From: an uncultured Peptoniphilus sp.
Lineage (GTDB): Bacteria; Bacillota; Clostridia; Tissierellales; Peptoniphilaceae
Assembly: GCA_947254665.1 (NCBI GenBank)
Contig: CAMYEJ010000013.1
Location: 1-15,264, forward strand
Direction: 5' to 3'
Length of the DNA: 15,264 nucleotides
The notes beneath the pieces were generated by a model. The model was not told the DNA's origin and did not search any database. It was given only the letters and a program-made list of their open reading frames with translations. Shown here piece by piece: positions 1 through 6,633 of the stretch. The translations under genes were made by a program, and so were the position numbers. Position 1 is the stretch's first letter. Every line of letters begins with the position of its first letter.

Positions 1-6
1 CTTTAA

Positions 7-37
7 TAAAAAAAGAGCAGCCTTTTAAGCTACTCTT
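7..37 (-). terminator. Rho-independent terminator downstream of rlmD
   Basis: Read on the minus strand, a 9-bp stem (AAGAGTAGC with GCTGCTCTT, one G-U wobble) closes a 7-nt loop and runs into a U-rich tail. It lies about 155 bp past the rlmD stop and is the first plausible terminator for that transcript. The segment between it and the stop holds no convincing gene. Confidence 0.7.
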
Positions 38-192
38 GTAGAAAGTACAAAATGATTTTTGTGTTTCCTCATACCAGTTGCAAAACTACTCTTACATCCA
101 TGTAATTTTTTTGAGTCTTTTTTACATATCCTTCTTCATCTTTATCGAAGACAAAATGCTTATAAACTAATTAAAATGCAGGATTTCTAAAT

Positions 193-1515
193 TTACATCT
201 TTTGTATCAACGCTATAGTCTCCACATGGTTTGTTCTTGGGAATTGGTCGACGCCGTGTACAGATCTTTCCATATACCCGCATTCTCTAAATGTTTTTAT
301 ATCTTCTACAAAGGTCACTGGGTTACAGGAGATGTAGAGGATATTTTCTACACCGAATTCTGTGATTTTTTCGATTGCCTTTTTCCCTATTCCTGCTCTT
401 GGTGGGTCTACGACGATGATGTCGTACTTATTTTCTAATTCTTTTACGACTTCGTATACGTCTCCTGCGATGAATTTTATATTTTTTAATCCGTTTAGTT
501 CTACGTTTTCTCTTGCTGAGTCCACTGCTTCTTCTACGATTTCTACTCCTAGGGCTTCTTTTCTATTTTTGCCGAGGATGGATGTGATGGTTCCTGTGCC
601 GCAGAATAGATCCAAGAGGTAGTCGCCTTTTTCTTTTAAGATTTTTTCTGCTTCTGTGTATAGGACTTCTGCTGAGTAGGTATTGGTTTGGAAGAATGAG
701 AATGGTCCTATTTTAAATTCCATGCCCATTAGTTTTTCTACTACGTAGTCTCTTCCATATAGTATGTGTAGCTCGTCTTTTACTACTGCATCGGACATCC
801 TGTCGTTTATGGTGTGGAGGATTCCTTTTATTTCGCTTTCGAGATCCAATTCTAGCATCGCTTTTGCATAGTTTTCTGTGTCTATTTCTTCTTGGGATGA
901 TGTGACTAGGTTGATGAGCATTTCTCCTGATATGGTTCGTCTTATGGCTAAATGTCTTAGGACTCCTTCGTGGGTTTTTCTATTGTAAAATGGTGTTCCT
1001 TGGAAGTATTCTCTCGTTTTTATCCTTACTTTGTCGAAGTCTGGATGGACGATTAAACATTTGTCCATGTCCACGACTTCGTGGAAGTATCCTTTTTTGT
1101 GCAGTCCTAGTGCCAATGGTCCGTCTTTTTCTTCGTCGCCGAAAGTGTATTCCATTTTGTTTCTGTATTCTTTGTACTTTGGACTTTTGATTAGGTAGAA
1201 TTCTTCTGCGTCGATGCCGTTTTCTCTTAGCAGCTTCTTTAGCATTTCTTCTTTGTAGGCGATTTCGTCTTCGTAGTTGAAGTTTTGGTAAGTGCAGCCG
1301 CCGCATACTCCTTGATACTTGCAGTTTTCTTCTGTTTCTAGTGGCGATAGTTCCTCTACGTTTTTAAATATTAATTTTCTTCTGTTTTTTTTGTAGAGTC
1401 GCACTTCTTGTCCCAGTAGTCCACCTTTAAATTTAAATTTTTTACCTTCTATCTCTACTGTAGATCTATTTGGGAAATCTACTTCTGTTATCTTTGCTAT
1501 TATTTCTTTATTCAT
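193..1515 (-). CDS. rlmD: 23S rRNA (uracil-5-)-methyltransferase, RlmD/RlmCD family
   Basis: Predicted SAM-dependent enzyme that makes m5U in 23S rRNA. In Bacillus the single homologue RlmCD modifies both U747 and U1939, so either specificity is possible. The 440-residue protein has an N-terminal TRAM-type RNA-binding region (about 1-60) and four Fe-S cysteines (C65, C71, C74 in CX5CX2C, and C153). It also has FFQTN at 275-279, the SAM loop LDLFCGTG at 301-308, DPPRAG at 370-375, the nucleophile C397 in SCNP and the likely base E432 in NHVE. All expected catalytic and cluster residues are present. I chose the ATG at 1515: an upstream in-frame GTG at 1521 overlaps the AGGAG ribosome binding site (1521-1525), which sits 5 nt before the ATG. 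It is divergent from the deacetylase gene and appears monocistronic. Family assignment is firm; target uridine is inference. Confidence 0.93.
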   Translation of the reverse strand: MNKEIIAKITEVDFPNRSTVEIEGKKFKFKGGLLGQEVRLYKKNRRKLIFKNVEELSPLETEENCKYQGVCGGCTYQNFNYEDEIAYKEEMLKKLLRENGIDAEEFYLIKSPKYKEYRNKMEYTFGDEEKDGPLALGLHKKGYFHEVVDMDKCLIVHPDFDKVRIKTREYFQGTPFYNRKTHEGVLRHLAIRRTISGEMLINLVTSSQEEIDTENYAKAMLELDLESEIKGILHTINDRMSDAVVKDELHILYGRDYVVEKLMGMEFKIGPFSFFQTNTYSAEVLYTEAEKILKEKGDYLLDLFCGTGTITSILGKNRKEALGVEIVEEAVDSARENVELNGLKNIKFIAGDVYEVVKELENKYDIIVVDPPRAGIGKKAIEKITEFGVENILYISCNPVTFVEDIKTFRECGYMERSVHGVDQFPRTNHVETIALIQKM

Positions 1516-1531
1516 ATTCACTCCTGTTCTT

Positions 1532-1561
1532 ATTCTATCACATCGGGGCTACTCTTTTGAA
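1532..1561 (-). promoter_or_regulatory. Candidate promoter of rlmD
   Basis: On the minus strand, TTCAAA (1556-1561) and TAGAAT (1532-1537) are separated by 18 nt, with the ribosome binding site immediately downstream. The match to sigma-A consensus is only partial and the predicted leader is about 10 nt, so this is a weak call supported mostly by position. Confidence 0.3.
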
Positions 1562-1563
1562 TG

Positions 1564-1592
1564 TTGAATCTTCTAGTTTTTATGTATATAAT
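1564..1592 (+). promoter_or_regulatory. Sigma-A-type promoter of the polysaccharide deacetylase gene
   Basis: TTGAAT (1564-1569) and a perfect TATAAT (1587-1592) are separated by exactly 17 nt. The expected start of transcription is near 1599, leaving a very short leader before the GGTGA ribosome binding site (1599-1603) and the ATG at 1608. Confidence 0.5.
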
Positions 1593-1607
1593 TTACTTGG
1601 TGATATT

Positions 1608-2432
1608 ATGAAAAAGTTTATTATTATTGTATTTTTAGCTCTTCTTTCTGGGCTTTTATTTTTATATAGTTATGTGTTTATCCACCAGGTTTCCTATGGT
1701 GATATCCCTATCTTGACCTACCACGGAATTGACAACAGGGACAATGAATACTACTTGGATCCCGACAAGTTTGAGGAGATGATCTCTGAACTTAAGAAAA
1801 ATGATTTTACTTTCATTACTGCCCGGGATCTCTACAAAATCTACAACAAGGAGATGGATCTACCTGATAAGCCTGTAATGATTACTCTTGACGATGGTTA
1901 TAGGGACAATTATACCAATGCCTATAGAATTTTAAAGAAGTATGATGCAAAGGCGACTATCTTTTTAATCGGTGCTTTTGTCGATTCTAGCGACCAGTTC
2001 TTGACCTGGAACATGGTAGAAGAGATGGCAAACAGCGGTCTTGTGGATTTTGAAAGCCACACTTACAACTCTCATGATCTTAGACTCGATGGTCCTCACA
2101 AGGGAAAGACTACTTTTTCCACTCCATCTCCTGGCGAGAGCGACGAAGATTATTACAAGAGAATCTACGAGGATCTCGTGTGGAATAATAATATAATCTA
2201 TTCCCACTCCTCAGTATTTCCTGTGGCTATTGCCTATCCTGGAGGTATGGCTGGCGACGAAATAGTTTCTAAAGCGGTAAAAGAAAGTGGTCTAAAACTC
2301 GGATTTTTAGGTGCTAAGAAGAACGCAAGCTCCATCTTTGATCTGGATCCTTACAAAATCAACAGGTTTAATATTAAGGAAAGCACTGATCCTAAACATT
2401 TCGTGAAACTTATCACGCCTAAAGATAAATAA
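1608..2432 (+). CDS. Membrane-anchored polysaccharide deacetylase (NodB homology domain, CE4)
   Basis: Predicted metal-dependent deacetylase acting outside the membrane on N-acetylated cell-wall or exopolysaccharide sugars. The 274-residue protein starts with KK and one hydrophobic segment (about residues 4-24) without a clear signal peptidase or lipobox site, so it is probably a membrane-tethered extracytoplasmic enzyme. NodB motifs are visible: TLDDG at 93-97 (D95 base, D96 metal ligand), SHTYNSH at 150-156 (metal ligands H151 and H156) and AYPGG at 209-213. The sequence ILTYHGI at 35-41 is typical of the PgaB/IcaB-like branch, which deacetylates poly-N-acetylglucosamine, but no ica/pga genes are nearby, so the substrate is unknown. 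The frame stays open upstream to 1470, but the earlier ATG would run into rlmD and lacks a ribosome binding site. It is the only plus-strand gene and is followed at once by a strong terminator. Confidence 0.88.
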   Translation: MKKFIIIVFLALLSGLLFLYSYVFIHQVSYGDIPILTYHGIDNRDNEYYLDPDKFEEMISELKKNDFTFITARDLYKIYNKEMDLPDKPVMITLDDGYRDNYTNAYRILKKYDAKATIFLIGAFVDSSDQFLTWNMVEEMANSGLVDFESHTYNSHDLRLDGPHKGKTTFSTPSPGESDEDYYKRIYEDLVWNNNIIYSHSSVFPVAIAYPGGMAGDEIVSKAVKESGLKLGFLGAKKNASSIFDLDPYKINRFNIKESTDPKHFVKLITPKDK

Positions 2433-2435
2433 TAT

Positions 2436-2462
2436 AAACCAGAGTAAATGCTCTGGTTTTTT
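2436..2462 (+). terminator. Rho-independent terminator of the deacetylase gene
   Basis: A perfect 9-bp stem (AAACCAGAG / CTCTGGTTT) with a 6-nt loop runs into a T tract. It begins 4 nt after the stop codon. Confidence 0.92.
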
Positions 2463-2483
2463 GAATTTATAATCTAATTGCAA

Positions 2484-2507
2484 CAAAAAAGGGAGGTCTT
2501 GCCTCCC
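2484..2507 (-). terminator. Rho-independent terminator of the ttcA-xth-fprA operon
   Basis: On the minus strand a GGGAGG / CCTCCC stem with a 5-nt loop is followed by TTTTTTGTTG. It lies 8 nt past the fprA stop and is back-to-back with the convergent terminator of the deacetylase gene. Confidence 0.9.
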
Positions 2508-2514
2508 ATTATTT

Positions 2515-3735
2515 TTATTCTGCTTCTGGAACTTTTCCTTCTTTTACTGCCTTTGCCATCATCTTTCCAAGATTTATTAAGTCTTCAAAGTCTTTTTCTG
2601 AGCCTGCTCCCATAACTTCTGGTGTTAGTGGTAGAACATTTAGTTTTTCGCCTTCAACGAATTCTTTTAGTCCTTTGAGACCGCCGCCGTTCCATGAATA
2701 GCTGCCTGCGATTCCCCAGATATTGTTCTTCATCTTTTGATGTTTTAGTTCGCTTGTCAAGAATGACATCGGTGGGAATAGTGCTTTGTCATATGAACAT
2801 GAGATGAGGATGATTCCCTTGTATCTCCAGCAATCTGCTAGTAGGTAGGACTGTGGTGTCTTGGCTACGTCGTGCATTCTAATATTTGTAAGTCCTTCTT
2901 CTGCTACTCCCTTTGCAATTAGTTGCGCCATTCTTTCTGTGTTGCCATAGATGCTTCCGAAGATAATAGCAACTCCGTCTTCTGTCTTTTGGTTTGCTAG
3001 GTCTGTATAGATTTGAATTACTTTTTCTGTATTATTTCTCCAGATTGGACCGTGGTCTGGACAGATCATCTTAATATCTAGTCTGCCAAGTTTTTCAAGT
3101 GCTTTTAGCGCTTGTCCTGAATATTTACCTACTATGTTTATATAGTATCTAGACATTTCTTCTAGGTAGTATCTATCAAATTCTACTTCGTCATCATAGA
3201 TTGCTCCGTCAAGAGTTCCGAACGCTCCGAAGATATCTTGTGAGAATAGTGTACCTGTTTCTTCTTCGAAGGATACCATTGATTCTGGCCAGTGTACCAT
3301 TGGTGTGTGGTAGAATGTTAGTTTTGTGTCGCCAAGTTCTAGTGTTTCGCCATCTTCAACTATGATTAATTCATCTTCTTTTATTCCATAGTAACTTTCA
3401 AGCATTTTAACTGCTCTCTTGTTACAGATTAATTTACAGTTTGGATATTTTAAAAGTAGGGTTGGGATTCCTGATGAATGGTCAGGTTCCATATGATGTA
3501 CGATTATATAGTGAAGCTCTTCCCCTTCTAGTACTTCGTCTAATTTTCTTATACATTCCTCGATAGTTGTAGATTTAACTGAGTCAAGTAGTATGTTTTT
3601 TGAACCTTTGATTATATATGAATTGTAAGCTACTCCGTCTGGAAGTGGCCACATATTTTCAAACAGTTCTGTGATTCTGTCATTGGCACCGATGTAGTAG
3701 AGTTTATCGGTAATCTTTTGACTAAATTGTCTCAT
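2515..3735 (-). CDS. fprA: Flavodiiron protein (FprA-type O2/NO reductase)
   Basis: Class A flavodiiron protein, expected to reduce O2 to water and/or NO to N2O in the cytoplasm using electrons from rubredoxin or a similar donor; neither partner gene is in the window. The 406-residue protein has an N-terminal metallo-beta-lactamase-like domain with a complete diiron set: H81, E83, D85, H86 (in HHMEPDH), H148, D167 and H228. From about residue 255 there is a flavodoxin domain with the FMN phosphate loop SIYGNTE (261-267). The length is that of a class A protein with no C-terminal rubredoxin or reductase extension. The ATG has a strong GGAGGAG site. The xth stop codon TAG lies inside TATAGGAGG, so translation of the two genes is probably coupled. 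O2 versus NO preference cannot be read from the sequence. Confidence 0.93.
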   Translation of the reverse strand: MRQFSQKITDKLYYIGANDRITELFENMWPLPDGVAYNSYIIKGSKNILLDSVKSTTIEECIRKLDEVLEGEELHYIIVHHMEPDHSSGIPTLLLKYPNCKLICNKRAVKMLESYYGIKEDELIIVEDGETLELGDTKLTFYHTPMVHWPESMVSFEEETGTLFSQDIFGAFGTLDGAIYDDEVEFDRYYLEEMSRYYINIVGKYSGQALKALEKLGRLDIKMICPDHGPIWRNNTEKVIQIYTDLANQKTEDGVAIIFGSIYGNTERMAQLIAKGVAEEGLTNIRMHDVAKTPQSYLLADCWRYKGIILISCSYDKALFPPMSFLTSELKHQKMKNNIWGIAGSYSWNGGGLKGLKEFVEGEKLNVLPLTPEVMGAGSEKDFEDLINLGKMMAKAVKEGKVPEAE

Positions 3736-3744
3736 TTTCTCCTC

Positions 3745-4506
3745 CTATAAATTTAATTCTATACTTACTGGACAGTGGTCTGATCCCATAATATTTTGGT
3801 GAATGGATGCTTCCACTATCTTTTGTTCTAAAACTTTTGAAACTACAAAGTAGTCGATTCTCCATCCTATGTTTCTATCTCTTGCTTGTCTAAAATAACT
3901 CCACCAGGAGTATTCATCTTCTTTGTCTGGATATAGGTATCTAAATGTGTCTGTATATCCCGCTTCCAATAGTTTTGTAAATTTATCTCTTTCCTCATCC
4001 GAAAATCCAGCGTTTTTTCTGTTGGATTCTGGGTTTTTAAGATCTATTTCATTGTGAGCAACGTTTAAATCTCCGCAGAGAACTATCGGTTTAACTTCAT
4101 TTAATCTATTTAGATATTCTAAAAAAGCCTCTTCCCACTCCATTCTGTAATCGAGTCTCGCAAGACCTCTTTGTGAATTCGGGGTGTAGCAGGTGATGAA
4201 GTAGTAATCAGGGTATTCTAGCGTGATAACCCTGCCTTCCTTGTCATGCTCTTCGATTCCAATACCATAGCTTACGCTTAGAGGTTCTTCTCTTGTGAAT
4301 ACTGCAGTGCCTGAGTAGCCCTTCTTCTCAGCGTAGTTCCAATACATATGGTAACCAGGAATTTCTAAATCAAGTTGGCCTTCAGATAGTTTTATCTCTT
4401 GAAGTCCGATTATATCAGGATTTAACTCTTCAAAAGATTCCATAAAGCCCTTTTTAATAGCTGCTCTAATTCCGTTTACATTCCACGAAACAAATTTCTT
4501 AGTCAT
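3745..4506 (-). CDS. xth: Exodeoxyribonuclease III / AP endonuclease
   Basis: Base-excision repair enzyme (Xth/ExoA family) that cuts at abasic sites and trims blocked 3' ends. The 253-residue protein matches the usual length. Visible active-site motifs are WNVNG (N10), LQEIK (E37), CYTPN (Y107), GDLN (D146 and N148), WRIDYF (D218) and GSDHCP (D243, H244). I chose the ATG at 4506. A second ATG at 4509 directly precedes it, but the GGAG site is 7 nt from 4506 and only 4 nt from 4509; a start further upstream would be deeper inside ttcA and has no better site. The gene start overlaps the ttcA stop by 8 bp, and its stop overlaps the fprA ribosome binding site, so it is the middle gene of a tight operon. 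Confidence 0.93.
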   Translation of the reverse strand: MTKKFVSWNVNGIRAAIKKGFMESFEELNPDIIGLQEIKLSEGQLDLEIPGYHMYWNYAEKKGYSGTAVFTREEPLSVSYGIGIEEHDKEGRVITLEYPDYYFITCYTPNSQRGLARLDYRMEWEEAFLEYLNRLNEVKPIVLCGDLNVAHNEIDLKNPESNRKNAGFSDEERDKFTKLLEAGYTDTFRYLYPDKEDEYSWWSYFRQARDRNIGWRIDYFVVSKVLEQKIVEASIHQNIMGSDHCPVSIELNL

Positions 4507-5317
4507 CATATTTCTCCAAAAATGAGTGCTTGCCAAGATTATCTTTGAATCCTAAAATCGCACCCATGTTTACATTCTCCGTTGCACGCATGATATTTAT
4601 GCCGACAACTTCGTTTTCTTTCTTCAATTCTTTGATCAGTTGTTTTACATAGTCCCTCTTGGAACCGCCAGATTTTTTAGAAGTAACCGTGCAGGCGCAA
4701 TCCATTGCAGTAAGCCCAGTTGATTTCATAAATCTTATAATAGATTCCTCTTCTATTAGGTACATCGGTCTTATAAGTTCCATATTTTCAAAATTTTGTG
4801 CCTTAAGTTTCGGCATCATAGTTTTGAAATCTCCTGCAAAGATTATATTTAACATGACAGTTTCTATAACATCGTCGAAGTGATGACCGAGAGCGAGCTT
4901 GTTGCAACCAAGCTCCTGAGCCTTTGCATAGAGATTTCCCCTACGCATACGAGCGCACATGTAACAAGGATTCTCTCCCGCAATCCTCTCTGAAACTTCG
5001 AAAATATCTGACTTGTGAACCTTGACTGGGATTCCAAGTTTTTCGCAGTTGTAAAGCATCTGATCCAACTTTTCCTTCTTGTAGCCTGGATCCATAGCAA
5101 TAAATTCCAAATCAAAATCAAATTTCTTGTGTTTTTTAAGCTCTTGGAATAGTTTTGCAAGAGTTAGCGAATCCTTGCCTCCCGAGATGGCTACCGCAAT
5201 CTTGTCTCCCTTTTCTACAAGCTCATATTCCTTTATCGCTCTAATAAATTTGGTCCAGATTCTCTTTTTATAGGTCTTAATAAGTGATCTTTCTATTTCT
5301 AATTGTGATTTTACCAT
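4499..5317 (-). CDS. ttcA: TtcA-like tRNA 2-thiocytidine synthetase (PP-loop ATPase)
   Basis: Predicted ATP-dependent tRNA-thiolating enzyme. TtcA makes 2-thiocytidine at position 32 and carries an Fe-S cluster. In the 272-residue protein the PP-loop motif SGGKDS lies at 45-50. The central cysteines are CYMC (C118, C121), with C207 and C209 near residues 205-210 as candidates for the remaining conserved cysteine. HHFDD at 145-149 and RPM at 183-185 are typical of the family. An ATG at 5329 is in frame, but the ribosome binding site GGGAG lies between it and the ATG at 5317, so I start at 5317. It is the first gene of the operon with xth and fprA and overlaps xth. TtcA/TtuA-family members are hard to separate by eye, so the exact tRNA position is less certain than the chemistry. 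Confidence 0.82.
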   Translation of the reverse strand: MVKSQLEIERSLIKTYKKRIWTKFIRAIKEYELVEKGDKIAVAISGGKDSLTLAKLFQELKKHKKFDFDLEFIAMDPGYKKEKLDQMLYNCEKLGIPVKVHKSDIFEVSERIAGENPCYMCARMRRGNLYAKAQELGCNKLALGHHFDDVIETVMLNIIFAGDFKTMMPKLKAQNFENMELIRPMYLIEEESIIRFMKSTGLTAMDCACTVTSKKSGGSKRDYVKQLIKELKKENEVVGINIMRATENVNMGAILGFKDNLGKHSFLEKYDD

Positions 5318-5337
5318 TTTTTCTCCCATATAGATTT

Positions 5338-5346
5338 ATTTTATCA
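5338..5346 (-). promoter_or_regulatory. Extended -10 promoter candidate for ttcA-xth-fprA
   Basis: On the minus strand TGATAAAAT, an extended -10 identical to the one proposed for cggR, ends 20 nt before the ttcA ATG. The -35 region 17 nt upstream (TAGAAT) is poor. AT richness makes chance matches common. Confidence 0.38.
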
Positions 5347-5434
5347 TATAGGTAGTTTTTATTCTATAATGCGGCACCACAAATAATTATTTTAGTTTGG
5401 ATTATTGTTTTTGTTTTGGATTTTTGTTTTGGAT

Positions 5435-5461
5435 GTAGCGGAAGCATTTTGCTTCCATAGC
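5435..5461. repeat. Short palindrome family, copy 1
   Basis: The arms GGAAGC and GCTTCC close a short AT loop, flanked by GTAGC on the left and ATAGC on the right. It is the reverse-complement orientation of the copies at 6046 and 6634. Confidence 0.6.
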
Positions 5462-5492
5462 TAAGAGGCTCTACTGAGAAAAGCTTTAGTAA

Positions 5493-5621
5493 CACAGTCA
5501 CCCTGAGAGGCAGTCGAGTTCTACAAATCAGACTTCGCTATGCTCGTCTTCTTTGGAACTCTTTGCACGAGACCTGTGACGAAATCAAAGATTTCGGCTA
5601 GTGCTTCGAATGGGTATAGCC
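5493..5621 (-). repeat. 129-bp inverted repeat, left copy
   Basis: The reverse complement of this segment aligns without gaps to 6099-6227, with about 14 mismatches in 129 positions by eye. It contains internal palindromes: GAAATC / GATTTC around 5581-5596, and AGAC / GTCT around 5530-5549, the latter with a loop resembling the CTCGCTACGCTC apex seen in other hairpins here. The two copies are separated by 477 bp and could fold into a long stem if co-transcribed. Confidence 0.88.
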
Positions 5622-5720
5622 ATGGTGGGGTCAAACATTGATGATTATTACAATCACAAAAAAAATAAATATCTCTTTCATAACCAAAACAAATTCTTTC
5701 TTCTTCAAATTTTCTTTTAC

Positions 5721-5801
5721 GAGGGAGAGGGAGGGAATTAACGTCTCTCGAAAAAACCTACGGTTTTCTCTTCGAGACTCGCAGTTTCCTCCCTTCTCCC
5801 T
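5721..5801. repeat. 81-nt purine/pyrimidine hairpin
   Basis: The left arm is a purine run (GAGGGAGAGGGAGGG) followed by TCTCTCGAA and AAACC. The right arm runs GGTTTT, TTCGAGA and a pyrimidine run with the complementary sequence, giving an imperfect stem with a TAC apex at 5759-5761. The neighbouring sequence at 5817-5834 adds a small ACCTC / GAGGT hairpin. Confidence 0.65.
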
Positions 5802-5841
5802 CGAGCTCCCTCTTCCCACCTCGCATTGGGGAGGTTTTGGT

Positions 5842-5927
5842 AGTGATTTTTTTATCCGGCTAAAATTTTCCAAACTCGCTACGCTCAGACAGTGGAAAAT
5901 TTTTTAACGCCGAAAGCAAAAATCACT
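5842..5927. repeat. 86-nt long hairpin with conserved apex
   Basis: Outer arms AGTGATTTTT (5842-5851) and AAAAATCACT (5918-5927), middle CGGC (5857-5860) with GCCG (5909-5912), and inner AAAATTTTCCA (5862-5872) with its complement (5893-5903) form one stem. The 20-nt loop contains ACTCGCTACGCTCAGACAG, almost identical to the loop of the unrelated palindrome at 6358-6528. Confidence 0.75.
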
Positions 5928-6045
5928 TGTCGTGGCTTATGGTTAAATCTATAGTTGGATTGTGAGTAAGGATTTTATGGGATGAATAGAAATTTATGTT
6001 TTCGTACGGCTTCGCCTGAGGGTAAATAATTTAGTATAAGGGTTA

Positions 6046-6069
6046 ATGGAAGCAGATTGCTTCCGCTAC
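6046..6069. repeat. Short palindrome family, copy 2
   Basis: TGGAAGC and GCTTCCGCTAC arms around an AT-rich loop. Compared with copy 1 in inverse orientation it differs at two loop positions. Confidence 0.6.
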
Positions 6070-6098
6070 GATGCAGTTGCAAAGACTTTACCCTCGGA

Positions 6099-6227
6099 GG
6101 TTATACCCATTCGAAGACCTAGCCGAAATCTCTGATTTCGTTGCAGGCCTCGTGCAAAGAGTTCCAAAGAAGACGAACGCAGTGAAGGCTGATTTGAAGA
6201 GCTCGACTGCCTCTCAGGGTGACTGTG
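6099..6227 (+). repeat. 129-bp inverted repeat, right copy
   Basis: Inverted partner of 5493-5621, about 89% identical by eye and without indels. Differences cluster around 6141-6148 and 6177-6187, partly in hairpin loops. Its right end carries CTCAGGGTGACTG followed by GTTGGGAG, which recurs at 6586-6608. A frame open through this repeat looks like a by-product of the repeat, not a gene. Confidence 0.88.
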
Positions 6228-6317
6228 GTTGGGAGGACTCTTTATGTAATATGCACTTGCTTATGCTGTCGCTCAATAGGTGATAATTATTTGCAGAGTT
6301 CTATAGAATTTACGCAC

Positions 6318-6337
6318 CGAAGCCCTAGCCGAAATCT
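6318..6337 (+). repeat. Partial third copy of the 129-bp repeat core
   Basis: A 20-bp segment containing CCTAGCCGAAATCT matches positions 6114-6133 of the right copy with at most two mismatches. It stops about 20 bp before the 171-bp palindrome begins, suggesting a copy interrupted or truncated there. Confidence 0.5.
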
Positions 6338-6357
6338 ATTCATAAAGTAATTTCATT

Positions 6358-6528
6358 AAATAAAAAGCTCAAAACGAGATTCCGTCTGGAAGAAACTCAT
6401 AAAAATTCAAACCTAAGGAGACCGACAATAAATCGCACTGTTTGAGCGTAGCGAGTTGCGATTTATAGGTCGACGCGGTTTAGAATTTTTGAGTTTCTGT
6501 AATCGGAATCGAATTTGAGTTTTTATTT
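6358..6528. repeat. 171-bp imperfect palindrome (MITE-like)
   Basis: Nested arm pairs can be followed almost from end to end: AAATAAAAA / TTTTTATTT, GCTCAAA / TTTGAG, GATTCCG / CGGAATC, AAACTC / GAGTTT, AAAATTC / GAATTTT, AAACC / GGTTT, and TAAATCGCA / TGCGATTTA (6429-6437 with 6457-6465). The apex loop is 19 nt (6438-6456). ATTTCA occurs at 6350-6355 and 6525-6530, but the right one overlaps the arm, so it is weak evidence for a target duplication. No protein is encoded. Confidence 0.8.
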
Positions 6529-6556
6529 CAAGGACTGGTTAAATATAGGTAAGATC

Positions 6557-6608
6557 CTTCGACTACAAAGGCTACGCCTTTTCCACTCAGGGTGACTGCT
6601 GTTGGGAG
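6557..6608 (+). repeat. CTTCGAC...CTCAGGGTGACTG repeat with inner hairpin
   Basis: CTTCGAC at 6557-6563, a perfect AAAGGC-TAC-GCCTTT hairpin at 6567-6581, CTCAGGGTGACTG at 6586-6598 and GTTGGGAG at 6601-6608. The two end motifs match the right end of the 129-bp repeat (6203-6235), where the inner hairpin is absent. From memory, similar strings recur in intergenic DNA of many unrelated bacteria; I cannot verify that here. Confidence 0.6.
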
Positions 6609-6633
6609 AAAATTCTACGCAGAGCCTTCGGCT

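Noticed and set aside
1470..1607. Longer N terminus of the polysaccharide deacetylase
   Set aside because: Would overlap rlmD and pass through the predicted promoters; the ATG at 1608 has a GGTGA site and begins a typical KK-hydrophobic anchor.
5493..5621. tRNA or other known structured RNA in the repeat island
   Set aside because: No TTCGANNCC-type T arm with a matching acceptor stem and no signature of tmRNA, RNase P, 6S or a known riboswitch; the hairpins are repeated DNA elements.
5631..5873. 80-codon minus-strand ORF opposite the same region
   Set aside because: Mirror of the hairpin DNA; its low-complexity C terminus and lack of a ribosome binding site argue against a gene.
5638..5907. 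89-codon plus-strand ORF through the two hairpins
   Set aside because: No ribosome binding site, composition reflects the palindromes, and the frame merely crosses both stems. It may be annotated as a hypothetical protein elsewhere, but I see no sign of coding.
6071..6283. 70-codon plus-strand ORF over the right 129-bp repeat
   Set aside because: Starts in a palindrome and is simply open through the repeat. The inverse copy at 5493-5621 differs from it by base changes typical of non-coding DNA, without a third-position pattern that I can see.
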